Source: Pseudomonas karstica (lineage in GTDB: Bacteria > Pseudomonadota > Gammaproteobacteria > Pseudomonadales > Pseudomonadaceae). From it: a stretch of 64,000 bases of DNA. Where the stretch lies: the NCBI RefSeq assembly GCF_009707515.1, contig NZ_WLYI01000028.1:1-64000 (forward strand), written 5' to 3'. The notes under the pieces are model-generated. The model was not told where the DNA came from and did no database searches. It saw only the letters and a program-made list of their open reading frames with translations. Positions 1 to 8,410 of the stretch are shown here, piece by piece. How positions within the stretch are numbered: position 1 is the stretch's first letter; every line of letters starts with the position of its first letter. The translations under genes and the position numbers were made by a program.

Positions 1-1
1 A

Positions 2-472
2 CCAAAAGCTGAAATCGCAGATCCGGCGAAAACAGCAACTGTAGATAATGAGGAGCCTGAACAACCGACAAAAAGCGGCAGTCAGTACCTTTATCGCGGA
101 GACGACAAAATCCCAACCCATGTCTTTCAATACGGATTTAAAAGCAAGGGCGACAGCAATGACTTGTATTTACACGCACTAGATAGCAACGATCCTCCTA
201 GTAACTTCATAAGTACATCTCCACTCAAACATGTCGGGATCAATTTCGCCACTCAGTATGAAACCAGAAAAGGATTCCTCTATACGCTGAGTAAAATACC
301 TGGCCGAGATGTAAACAAGGAGTTGGGAAAGCTTGCTCCTTTTGACACCGAGGCAGAAATTGCAATACAGAGTAAAATCAATACGGAAGACATATTGGGG
401 GCGACGCCAATGAAGCGCGACGGAAGCTATGTAGGCTACTCAATCCCAAATCCAAACAGGAAAATCAAATGA
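2..472 (+). CDS. C-terminal part of a polymorphic toxin with an ADP-ribosyltransferase (ART) domain; 5' end outside window
   Basis: The frame is open from base 2 and gives 156 visible residues; the real start lies left of the window. The end looks like an R-S-E class ADP-ribosyltransferase (cholera/pertussis-toxin type): YLYRGD with Arg32, then the FISTS strand at residues 69-73, then an E-A-E pair at residues 117-119, in the right order and spacing for the NAD-binding Arg, the STS motif and the catalytic Glu pair. The first 27 residues are a Pro/Glu/Lys-rich linker, as expected between a delivery module and a toxin tip. The stop overlaps the next gene by 4 bp, which is typical of a toxin and its immunity gene. 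Base composition is much more AT-rich than the neighbours, which suggests transfer. The delivery part (Rhs, CDI or other) cannot be seen. ART fold is an inference from motifs. Confidence 0.72.
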   Translation, partial: PKAEIADPAKTATVDNEEPEQPTKSGSQYLYRGDDKIPTHVFQYGFKSKGDSNDLYLHALDSNDPPSNFISTSPLKHVGINFATQYETRKGFLYTLSKIPGRDVNKELGKLAPFDTEAEIAIQSKINTEDILGATPMKRDGSYVGYSIPNPNRKIK

Positions 473-900
473 AAACCAGGCAAGTGAAAGCAATAATAAA
501 CAACACCGTAAAATACGTCACCTTTAAATATGACTCAGCCCATTTAAGGCTAAGCTTCTCCGAAGCAGAAAAATTTGAAAAGGTATATACCGGAGAAGAC
601 ATCTATATTTGCCTAGCAAAAGTTAGAACAGAGTTTCCTCATATACAGTTTTTGTGCAAAGGTGCAAAAATAAACGTCAGACCTTCAAGCATGGCCTCAC
701 AAATGAGCGCAGGATTGGTTGCCTATGAGCTAACTCTAGGAAAGCGCACTACACAAGAAGATCTGGTTCACATATTCGACTATGAAGAACACAACTTAAC
801 AAACGACCCACAAGAACAGCAAAAATTCTACAAAGAGTGGATCACATCAATAGGTGCCGATCGGCCCTCACCCTCAAACTTGAGCAAAGGCGACGATTAA
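469..900 (+). CDS. Probable immunity protein to the upstream ART toxin
   Basis: This 143-residue soluble protein has no signal peptide and no membrane segment. Its ATG overlaps the toxin stop (ATGA), so translation is coupled. It is acidic towards the C-terminus and shares the AT-rich codon use of the toxin gene. I do not recognise a named family. The immunity role is inferred from position, size and coupling. It would be expected to bind and block the ART domain in the cytoplasm of the producer and its kin. A strong hairpin follows it and separates the unit from the convergent cysS. Confidence 0.65.
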   Translation: MKTRQVKAIINNTVKYVTFKYDSAHLRLSFSEAEKFEKVYTGEDIYICLAKVRTEFPHIQFLCKGAKINVRPSSMASQMSAGLVAYELTLGKRTTQEDLVHIFDYEEHNLTNDPQEQQKFYKEWITSIGADRPSPSNLSKGDD

Positions 901-920
901 TGAGATGTATATGAAAACAA

Positions 921-947
921 AAACGCCCCGAACCAGTCGGGGCGTTT
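921..947. terminator. Bidirectional Rho-independent terminator between the immunity gene and cysS
   Basis: An inverted repeat ACGCCCCG / CGGGGCGT with a 7-nt loop is flanked by A-runs on the left and Ts on the right. It lies between convergent genes and can end transcription from both sides. Confidence 0.85.
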
Positions 948-966
948 GTCATTCAGCGTGCAGTCG

Positions 967-2349
967 TCAGTCAGCCAACCGCCACGTCGTCCCGCCCTTC
1001 CCGTCTTCCAATACCACGCCCATGGCGGTGAGTTGGTCGCGGATTCGATCGGACTCTGCCCAATTTTTGTTGGCGCGAGCAGTCAAACGCGCCTGAATCA
1101 GTGCATCAACCTCAGTTGCATCAACGCGCCCTTCGGCGCCGGCTTGCAGGAAGTCATCAGCTTCCATTTGCAGCACGCCCAAGACGCTCGCCAGCTCCTT
1201 GAGACGAGCAGCCAAACCAGCCGCCGCGTCCAGGTCGCTCTCGCGCAACCGGTTGATCTCACGCACCATCTCAAACAGCACCGCGCATGCTTCCGGGGTG
1301 CCGAAGTCGTCGTTCATCACTTGGGTAAAGCGCTCAACAAACGCTTCGCCGCCAGCGGGAGCTACAACAGGCAAGCCTTTCAACGCATGGTAGAACCGCT
1401 CAAGCGCGCCCTTGGCGTCCTTGAGGTTGTCTTCCGAATAGTTGATCGCGCTGCGGTAGTGGCTCGACACCAGCAGGTAACGCACGACTTCCGGGTGGTA
1501 CTTTTCCAGCACGTCGCGGATGGTGAAGAAGTTGTTCAAGGACTTGGACATCTTCTCGCCATTGATGCGGATCATGCCGCAGTGCATCCAGGCGTTGGCG
1601 TAGGTCTTGCCGGTGGCGGCTTCGCTTTGGGCGATTTCGTTTTCGTGGTGGGGGAACTCAAGGTCGCTGCCACCGCCATGAATGTCGAAGGTCTCGCCCA
1701 GGCAGCAGGTAGACATCACCGAGCATTCGATGTGCCAACCCGGACGCCCAGCGCCCCATGGCGATTCCCAGCTCGGCTCACCGGGCTTGGTGGCTTTCCA
1801 CAGCACGAAATCCAGCGGGTCTTGCTTGGCTTCGTCGACTTCGATGCGCGCGCCGATGCGCAGGTCTTCGATTTTCTTGCGCGACAGCTTGCCGTAGCCC
1901 ATGAACTTGGCGACACGGTAGTACACGTCGCCATTGCCCGGGGCGTAGGCGTAACCCTTGTCGATCAGGGTCTGGATCATCGCGTGCATGCCAGGGATAT
2001 GGTCCGTGGCACGCGGTTCCATGTCCGGCTTGAGGATGTTGAGGCGAGCCTCGTCCTCGTGCATGGCGGCGATCATGCGTTCGGTCAGCGCGTCGAATGA
2101 CTCGCCATTTTCGTTGGAGCGGTTGATGATCTTGTCGTCGATGTCGGTGATGTTGCGCACATACGTCAAATCGTAGCCGCTGAAACGCAACCAGCGGGTC
2201 ACCAGGTCAAAGGCAACCATGCTGCGGCCGTGGCCGATGTGGCAGTAGTCGTACACGGTCATGCCGCACACGTACATGCGCACCTTGTTGCCATCCAGAG
2301 GCTTGAAGACTTCTTTGCTCTTGCTGAGCGTGTTGTAGATCGTTAGCAC
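967..2349 (-). CDS. cysS: Cysteinyl-tRNA synthetase
   Basis: Class I aminoacyl-tRNA synthetase that charges tRNA-Cys with cysteine in the cytoplasm. The 460 residues match the usual length. The N-terminus carries the zinc-binding CGMTVYD segment and the HIGH motif (CHIGHGR); KMSKS is present in the second half (GEKMSKSLNN). A conserved zinc-ligand region with WHIECS and HHENE is also visible. The gene follows glnS in the same direction with a gap of about 40 bp, so the two probably form one transcript. The hairpin at 921-947 ends it. No defects seen. Confidence 0.97.
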   Translation of the reverse strand: MLTIYNTLSKSKEVFKPLDGNKVRMYVCGMTVYDYCHIGHGRSMVAFDLVTRWLRFSGYDLTYVRNITDIDDKIINRSNENGESFDALTERMIAAMHEDEARLNILKPDMEPRATDHIPGMHAMIQTLIDKGYAYAPGNGDVYYRVAKFMGYGKLSRKKIEDLRIGARIEVDEAKQDPLDFVLWKATKPGEPSWESPWGAGRPGWHIECSVMSTCCLGETFDIHGGGSDLEFPHHENEIAQSEAATGKTYANAWMHCGMIRINGEKMSKSLNNFFTIRDVLEKYHPEVVRYLLVSSHYRSAINYSEDNLKDAKGALERFYHALKGLPVVAPAGGEAFVERFTQVMNDDFGTPEACAVLFEMVREINRLRESDLDAAAGLAARLKELASVLGVLQMEADDFLQAGAEGRVDATEVDALIQARLTARANKNWAESDRIRDQLTAMGVVLEDGKGGTTWRLAD

Positions 2350-2389
2350 GACGTTTCCTTCTCTCTATGCAAAGCCACTCACGGCTGCA

Positions 2390-4087
2390 TCACTGGCCCC
2401 ACGAATCACGCAAGGTCACGGTACGGTTGAATACCGGATGACCAGGTTTGGAGTCCTTGATATCCGCGCAGAAGTAGCCTTCGCGCTCGAACTGGAAACG
2501 GTCTTCCGGCTGTGCATTGCCAAGGGATGGCTCAGCACGACAACCCGTGAGTACTTGCAGGGAGCCTGGGTTGATGTTGTCGAGGAAACTGGCGCTGTCT
2601 TCGGCCTTTTCTGGATTGGCCGAGCGGAACAGACGATCGTACAACCGCACTTCGCACTCGACGCTGGCCGCAGCCGGCACCCAGTGCACCACGCCCTTGA
2701 CCTTGCGGCCTTCAGGGTTCTTGCCCAGTGTTTCAGGGTCATATGAGCAACGCAGTTCGACGATGTTGCCATCGGCGTCCTTGATCGCTTCGTCGGCGCG
2801 GATCACGTAGCTGCCGCGCAGGCGCACTTCGCCGGCTGGCTCCATGCGCTTGTAGCCTTTTGGCGGCTCTTCCATGAAGTCTTCACGGTCGATATAGATT
2901 TCACGGGCAAACGGCAATACGCGAACACCCATGTCTTCTTTCGGGTGACGGGGCAGTTCGAGGTTCTCGACCTGGCCTTCCGGGTAGTTGGTGATCACGA
3001 CTTTCAGCGGACGCAGTACGCACATGGCACGCGGGGCGCTGTGGTCGAGGTCGTCACGGATGCTGAACTCGAGCATGCCGAAGTCCACCACGCCGTCGGA
3101 ACGGTTGGTGCCAACCATGTCGCAGAAGTTACGGATGGATTTAGGGGTGTAGCCACGACGGCGGAAGCCCGAAAGCGTCGACATGCGTGGGTCGTCCCAG
3201 CCGTGAACGTGCTTCTCGTCCACCAGTTGCTTGAGCTTGCGCTTGCTGGTGATGGTGTAGTTCAGGTTCAGACGGCTGAACTCGTACTGACGCGGGTGCG
3301 CGGGTACCGGCAGGCTGTCGAGGAACCATTCATACAGCGGACGGTGGCTTTCGAACTCCAGGGTGCAGATGGAGTGGGTGATGCCTTCGATGGCGTCCGA
3401 CTGACCGTGGGTGAAGTCGTAGTTGGGGTAGATGCACCACTTGTCACCGGTCTGGTGGTGATGGGCATGACGGATGCGATACATGATCGGGTCGCGCAGG
3501 TTCATGTTCGGCGAAGCCATGTCGATCTTGGCCCGCAGTACGCGCTCGCCGTCCTTGAATTCGCCGGCTTTCATGCGGGCGAACCAGTCCAGGTTCTCTT
3601 CCACGGAGCGATCACGGAACGGGCTGTTCTTGCCAGGCTCAGTCAGGCTGCCACGGTATTCCTTGGCTTGCTCGGGGGTCAGGTCGTCGACGTAGGCCTT
3701 GCCGGCCTTGATCAGCTCGACGGCCCAGTCGAACAACTGGTCGAAGTACTTCGAGGCATAGCGCACTTCACCGGACCACTCGAAGCCCAGCCACTTGATG
3801 TCGCTTTCGATAGCATCGATGTATTCCTGGTCTTCCTTGGCCGGGTTGGTGTCGTCGAAACGCAGGTGCGTGACGCCACCGAACTCCTGGGCCAGGCCGA
3901 AGTTCACACAGATCGACTTGGCGTGACCGATGTGCAGGTAGCCGTTGGGCTCTGGCGGGAAGCGGGTGACGATCTGCGTGTGCTTGCCCGAATCCAGGTC
4001 CGCCTGGATGATCGGGCGCAGGAAATTGACCGGGACGGCAGGTCCGGCCTTGGAATTCGAGGTAGGGTCGACAGTGGGCTTGCTCAT
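2390..4087 (-). CDS. glnS: Glutaminyl-tRNA synthetase
   Basis: Class I synthetase that charges tRNA-Gln. The start is placed at the ATG at 4087 (MSKPTVD), 17 codons inside the longest frame, because an AAGGA-like ribosome site lies just upstream and the extra N-terminal residues are atypical; the protein is then 565 residues. Motifs are the PPEPNGYLHIGHAKS stretch with HIGH and a TSKRKL element in the KMSKS position. The C-terminal half shows the two anticodon-binding beta-barrels of the family. It is divergent from ppiB and upstream of cysS in the same direction. Confidence 0.96.
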   Translation of the reverse strand: MSKPTVDPTSNSKAGPAVPVNFLRPIIQADLDSGKHTQIVTRFPPEPNGYLHIGHAKSICVNFGLAQEFGGVTHLRFDDTNPAKEDQEYIDAIESDIKWLGFEWSGEVRYASKYFDQLFDWAVELIKAGKAYVDDLTPEQAKEYRGSLTEPGKNSPFRDRSVEENLDWFARMKAGEFKDGERVLRAKIDMASPNMNLRDPIMYRIRHAHHHQTGDKWCIYPNYDFTHGQSDAIEGITHSICTLEFESHRPLYEWFLDSLPVPAHPRQYEFSRLNLNYTITSKRKLKQLVDEKHVHGWDDPRMSTLSGFRRRGYTPKSIRNFCDMVGTNRSDGVVDFGMLEFSIRDDLDHSAPRAMCVLRPLKVVITNYPEGQVENLELPRHPKEDMGVRVLPFAREIYIDREDFMEEPPKGYKRMEPAGEVRLRGSYVIRADEAIKDADGNIVELRCSYDPETLGKNPEGRKVKGVVHWVPAAASVECEVRLYDRLFRSANPEKAEDSASFLDNINPGSLQVLTGCRAEPSLGNAQPEDRFQFEREGYFCADIKDSKPGHPVFNRTVTLRDSWGQ

Positions 4088-4353
4088 AGGATCCTTGAAC
4101 AGACGAAGTGCTTGGCCAGAAGCTGGCCGATAAAACAAAAGGGGCTATTAAATCAGTGCTGCATCATAGCCGAAGCTGTCAAGCACCTGACAGGCCATAG
4201 CCAAAAACTGCTGCTTTTATTGCCTGGGCGGTAAAAAACCACCTCGAAATTCCCGCAGCTCACGTTAAACTGCGCCCCTTGGCCGCAGTTTAGCCAAACA
4301 GGTAAGGCGCAAAGGCGCCCGAACCCACGAATTCCCTGAAAAGAGTAGTGAAC

Positions 4354-4857
4354 ATGACTCAAGTCAAACTGACCACCAACCACGGCGAGATCGTCATCGA
4401 ACTGAACGCCGAGAAAGCGCCGATCACCGTCGCCAACTTCATCGAGTACGTGAACGCTGGCCACTACGAAAACACCGTTTTCCACCGTGTGATCGGCAAC
4501 TTCATGGTCCAGGGCGGTGGTTTCGAGCCAGGCATGAAAGAAAAGAAAGACAAGCGTCCAAGCATCCAGAACGAAGCGGACAACGGCCTTTCCAACGACA
4601 AGTACACCGTCGCCATGGCCCGTACCATGGAACCGCATTCGGCCTCCGCGCAGTTCTTCATCAACGTCGCCGACAACGCCTTCCTCAACCACAGCGGCAA
4701 GAACGTTCAGGGTTGGGGCTACGCGGTGTTCGGTAAAGTGACCGCCGGCACTGACATTGTCGACAAAATCAAAGGTGTGCAAACCACCAGCAAGGCTGGC
4801 CACCAGGACGTACCGGTAGACGACGTGATCGTCGAGAAAGCCGAGATCGTTGGGTGA
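4354..4857 (+). CDS. ppiB: Peptidyl-prolyl cis-trans isomerase B (cyclophilin, cytoplasmic)
   Basis: Single-domain cyclophilin of 167 residues without a signal peptide, so cytoplasmic. Cyclophilin signatures are clear: FHRVIGNFMVQGG with the catalytic Arg, then SASAQFFINVADN. The ATG at 4354 is preferred over a GTG two codons earlier because an AAGAG ribosome site is better spaced from it. The stop overlaps the start of lpxH, so the two genes are translationally coupled. Confidence 0.95.
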   Translation: MTQVKLTTNHGEIVIELNAEKAPITVANFIEYVNAGHYENTVFHRVIGNFMVQGGGFEPGMKEKKDKRPSIQNEADNGLSNDKYTVAMARTMEPHSASAQFFINVADNAFLNHSGKNVQGWGYAVFGKVTAGTDIVDKIKGVQTTSKAGHQDVPVDDVIVEKAEIVG

Positions 4858-5603
4858 TATTGCTGATTTCAGATTTGCATCTGGAAGAGGAGCGCCCGGA
4901 CATTACCCGGGCGTTCCTGGGCCTGCTGAACGGCCGCGCCCGTTCGGCCCAGGCGTTGTACATTCTGGGGGACTTCTTTGAAGCCTGGATTGGCGACGAT
5001 GGGATGACGCCCTTCCAGCGTTCCATTTGCGAAGCTCTACGGGAGCTGAGTGATAGCGGCACACAGATTTTTATCATGCACGGCAACCGGGATTTCCTGA
5101 TTGGCAAGGCGTTCTGCAAAGCCGCAGGCGCAACCTTGCTGAAGGACCCGAGTGTCGTGCAGTTTTATGACGAGCCGGTGCTGTTGATGCACGGCGACAG
5201 CCTTTGCACTCGCGACGTTGGCTATATGAAGCTGCGGCGCATCCTGCGTAACCCTATCACCTTGTTCATTCTGCGGCACTTGCCATTGCGCACGCGGCAC
5301 AAGCTGGCGCGTAAGCTGCGCAGCGAAAGCCGTGCGCAGACACGGATGAAGACCAACGATATTGTTGATGTCACACCCGAGGAAGTGCCGCGGGTGATGC
5401 AGGAGTTTGGCGTGCGTACGTTGGTGCATGGGCATACCCATCGGCCGGCGATTCACAAGCTGCAGATTGGCGAGCAAGCGGCCAAGCGAATTGTGCTGGG
5501 GGATTGGGACAAGCAAGGTTGGGCGTTGCAGGTGGATGAGCAAGGTTTTCAGCTGGCAGCGTTTGATTTCGTCAATCCGCAATTGGCATTGCCTGGCGCC
5601 TGA
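4854..5603 (+). CDS. lpxH: UDP-2,3-diacylglucosamine hydrolase
   Basis: Peripheral inner-membrane metallo-phosphoesterase that makes lipid X in lipid A synthesis. All five metal motifs are visible: DLHLEE at the N-terminus, GDFFEAWIGDD, GNRDFL, HGDSLC and HGHTHRP near the C-terminus. It starts at a GTG that overlaps the ppiB stop, and the DLH motif begins at residue 7, as usual for this family. The length of 249 residues is typical. Convergent with the efflux operon. Confidence 0.95.
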   Translation: MILLISDLHLEEERPDITRAFLGLLNGRARSAQALYILGDFFEAWIGDDGMTPFQRSICEALRELSDSGTQIFIMHGNRDFLIGKAFCKAAGATLLKDPSVVQFYDEPVLLMHGDSLCTRDVGYMKLRRILRNPITLFILRHLPLRTRHKLARKLRSESRAQTRMKTNDIVDVTPEEVPRVMQEFGVRTLVHGHTHRPAIHKLQIGEQAAKRIVLGDWDKQGWALQVDEQGFQLAAFDFVNPQLALPGA

Positions 5604-5612
5604 CACTACCCT

Positions 5613-5646
5613 CTGTAGGAGCCAGGGAGAGGCCTAGTTCCTACAG
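5613..5646. terminator. Hairpin between convergent lpxH and efflux operon, REP-like
   Basis: Perfect 8-bp arms CTGTAGGA / TCCTACAG surround an 18-nt interior. The arms resemble the outer end of the REP sequence (GTAGGAGC) seen at 62.8 kb, so this may be a decayed REP acting as a terminator for both genes. There is no clear T-run. Confidence 0.45.
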
Positions 5647-5663
5647 TGGTGGGCAATACTGTA

Positions 5664-7193
5664 TCAATGCCCGCTCGCAGCCGGCCCCGCCTTAGCGGTA
5701 AACGGCGGTTTCGCCAGCCACACCAGCAGAATCAACCCCATGAACATCCACCCCAGCAACGTGAAGTAATCCACGGTGGACATCATGTACGCCTGGCTGG
5801 TGAGAATCTGCTCCAGTTGCGCGTAGGCCTTATGGCCGGCCCCACCCAACGCATTCAGCGCATCCCGGGTGGCTGAATCATAGGTACTCATGCTCTCACT
5901 CATATACGCATGATGCTGATCCGCCCGGCGAATCCAGATCCAGGTGGTCAACGAAGCCGCAAAGCTGCCGCCCAAGGTCCGCAGGAAGGTCGCCAGGCCT
6001 GCGCCGTCGGCGATCTGATGCGGCGGCAGGTCAGACATCAGGATGCTCAGGGTCGGCATGAAGAACAGCGCCACGCCGATGCCCATGAACAATTGCACCA
6101 GCGCAATGTGCTGAAAGTCCACCTCATTGGTAAAACCGGCGCGCATGAAACAGCTCAAGCCAATCGCCAGGAAGGCCAGACCCGCCAACAAACGCAGGTC
6201 GAACTTGTGGGCGTACTTGCCGACAAAGGGCGACATCAGTACCGGCAGAATCCCGATAGGGGCCACCGCAAGCCCTGCCCAGGTGGCGGTGTAGCCCATC
6301 TGGGTCTGCAGCCATTGCGGCAGGATCAGATTGATCCCGAAAAAACCGGCATAGCCAAATACCAACACAATGGTGCCGATACGGAAGTTGCGATGGGCAA
6401 ACAGCCGCAGGTTGACCACCGGGTGTTTGTCAGTCATTTCCCAGATCACGAACACCGCCAGGGCGATCACCGAAATCAGGGCGCCGATGATGATGAAGTT
6501 CGACTCGAACCAATCCAGGTCATTGCCCTTGTCGAGGATAATCTGCAAGGCGCCCACGCCGACGATCAGGCTCAACAGGCCGACGTAATCCATAGGTTGG
6601 TGACTGGTAACCACTGGCCGTTTTTTCAGTTGCGAGCGCACCACCATCACCGCAAAGACGCCGATGGGCACATTGATGAAGAATATCCACGGCCAACTGT
6701 AGCTGTCAGTGATCCAGCCGCCGAGAATCGGCCCGGCAATCGGCGCCACCACCGTGACCATCGCCAGCAACGCCAGGGCCATGCCCCGTTTCGCCGGCGG
6801 ATAAACAGCAATCAGCAATGTTTGCGACATCGGGTACAACGGGCCGGCCACCAGGCCTTGCAGCACTCGAAAGCCGATCAGTTCGGGCATCGAGGTGGAG
6901 ATACCGCAGAGAAACGAGGCCAGCACAAACAGGACAGTGGCCCATAGAAACAGCTTCACCTCACCAAAACGACGGCTCAGCCAACCCGTGAGTGGCAAGG
7001 CAATGGCGTTACTCACCGCAAACGAGGTAATGACCCAGGTGCCCTGCTCCGAACTCACGCCGAGGTTGCCGGAGATGGTCGGCAACGCCACGTTGGCGAT
7101 GGTGGTGTCGAGCACCTGCATGAACGTCGCCAAAGACAGACCGATGGTTGCCATCAGCAGGCTAGGCGGTGTGAAGGAGGCCTGGTTGCTCAT
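5664..7193 (-). CDS. emrB: EmrB-type multidrug efflux transporter (MFS, DHA2, 14 TM)
   Basis: Inner-membrane proton antiporter of 509 residues with many hydrophobic segments, matching the 14-TM DHA2 class. The N-terminal LDTTIANVALPTISGNLG stretch and the GWLSRRFGEVK loop are hallmarks of EmrB/QacA-type pumps. Its start overlaps the stop of the emrA-like gene. With the adaptor and the outer-membrane factor it would form a tripartite pump that exports drugs across both membranes. It is the last gene of a MarR-led operon; the order matches an efflux cluster I recall from P. aeruginosa (PA5157-PA5160). Confidence 0.9.
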   Translation of the reverse strand: MSNQASFTPPSLLMATIGLSLATFMQVLDTTIANVALPTISGNLGVSSEQGTWVITSFAVSNAIALPLTGWLSRRFGEVKLFLWATVLFVLASFLCGISTSMPELIGFRVLQGLVAGPLYPMSQTLLIAVYPPAKRGMALALLAMVTVVAPIAGPILGGWITDSYSWPWIFFINVPIGVFAVMVVRSQLKKRPVVTSHQPMDYVGLLSLIVGVGALQIILDKGNDLDWFESNFIIIGALISVIALAVFVIWEMTDKHPVVNLRLFAHRNFRIGTIVLVFGYAGFFGINLILPQWLQTQMGYTATWAGLAVAPIGILPVLMSPFVGKYAHKFDLRLLAGLAFLAIGLSCFMRAGFTNEVDFQHIALVQLFMGIGVALFFMPTLSILMSDLPPHQIADGAGLATFLRTLGGSFAASLTTWIWIRRADQHHAYMSESMSTYDSATRDALNALGGAGHKAYAQLEQILTSQAYMMSTVDYFTLLGWMFMGLILLVWLAKPPFTAKAGPAASGH

Positions 7194-8395
7194 CAGCGTT
7201 GCGCAGCCTTGGGTGCCGCCAGGCTGTTGTCATGGATCAGTTGGTCGATCATGGCGTCCGCCTCGACCAGTTGGCGGTCGTAGACATTGGTGGTGAACGA
7301 AGCCTTTTGCGGAGCCTGCTGGGCCAGTACCGGGCCGCTTTGGTCGCGCAGATCGACATTGACCAGGGTGGACAAGCCCACCCGCAGCGGATGCTCGGCC
7401 AACTGATCGGCATTGATATGAATGCGCACCGGCACCCGTTGTACGATCTTGATCCAGTTACCGGTGGCGTTCTGTGCCGGCAGCAAGGCAAAAGCACTGC
7501 CGGTCCCGGCACCGAGGCTGTCGATGGTACCGTTGAACTTCACGTCGCTGCCATAAATGTCAGACTCGATCTCCACCGCCTGGCCAATACGCATCTGGCG
7601 CAGCTGGGTTTCCTTGAAGTTGGCGTCGATCCACAGTTGGTTCAACGGAATCACGGCCATCAGCGCAGTGCCCGGCTGGACGCGCTGCCCCAACTGCACG
7701 GTGCGCTTGGCCACATAACCGGTGACTGGCGCGATCAGGGTGCTGCGCGCGTTGGCCAAGTACGCCTGACGCAACTGCGCGGCGGCGGCCTGCACGTCCG
7801 GATGGGACGAAATCACCGTGTCATCCACCAAGGCATTGGTGGTCTTGAGTTGCTGTTCGAGGTTCGCCAGGGCGTTCTTCGCCGAGGTCAGGCTGTCGCG
7901 AGCGTGGGATAGCTCTTCCAGAGAAATCGCCCCACCCTGGGCCAGGTTTTTCCGACGGTTGTAATTGTCCTGGGCGGTTTGCACTTCAGCTTTCTGTGCG
8001 TTGACCTGGGCTTTCATGCCGTCGACATTACTGTACAAACCACGCACCTGGCGCACAGTGCGGGCCAGGTTGGCCTGGGCACTTTGCAGGCCGACAGCGG
8101 CGTCGTTGGGGTCGAAGTTGATCAGCACCTGGCCTTCATGCACCAAGTCGCCATCGTCGGCACCGATACTCACCACGGTGCCGGTAACCAGCGGAGTGAT
8201 TTCCACCACGTTGCCGTTCACATAAGCGTCGTCGGTGCTTTCGTTCCAGCGGCCATAAAGTTCGTACCAGCCCCAGACGCCCACGACGCCGAGGATGACG
8301 ATCAGCGTGAGGCCCAGCAGCATGACTTTGCGTTTGCGTGGATTGCTGGTGTCGTCGGGTTGTTGGCTTGTGTTGTTTGTTTCGGCAGTGGCCAT
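7193..8395 (-). CDS. emrA: EmrA-type periplasmic adaptor (HlyD/MFP family)
   Basis: Membrane fusion protein of 400 residues with one N-terminal TM (VMLLGLTLIVILGVVGVWGW). A lipoyl half-motif (GADDGDLVHEGQVLINFDP), a long helical hairpin around residues 100-190 and a beta-barrel region follow. It joins the inner-membrane pump to the outer-membrane channel. It sits between the pump and channel genes with short or negative spacing, so one operon. Confidence 0.92.
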   Translation of the reverse strand: MATAETNNTSQQPDDTSNPRKRKVMLLGLTLIVILGVVGVWGWYELYGRWNESTDDAYVNGNVVEITPLVTGTVVSIGADDGDLVHEGQVLINFDPNDAAVGLQSAQANLARTVRQVRGLYSNVDGMKAQVNAQKAEVQTAQDNYNRRKNLAQGGAISLEELSHARDSLTSAKNALANLEQQLKTTNALVDDTVISSHPDVQAAAAQLRQAYLANARSTLIAPVTGYVAKRTVQLGQRVQPGTALMAVIPLNQLWIDANFKETQLRQMRIGQAVEIESDIYGSDVKFNGTIDSLGAGTGSAFALLPAQNATGNWIKIVQRVPVRIHINADQLAEHPLRVGLSTLVNVDLRDQSGPVLAQQAPQKASFTTNVYDRQLVEADAMIDQLIHDNSLAAPKAAQR

Positions 8396-8410
8396 GACAA
8401 GTACCTTGAG

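Noticed and set aside
2945..4234. Plus-strand frame of 429 codons opposite glnS
   Set aside because: Shadow of glnS; no start signal and no domain.
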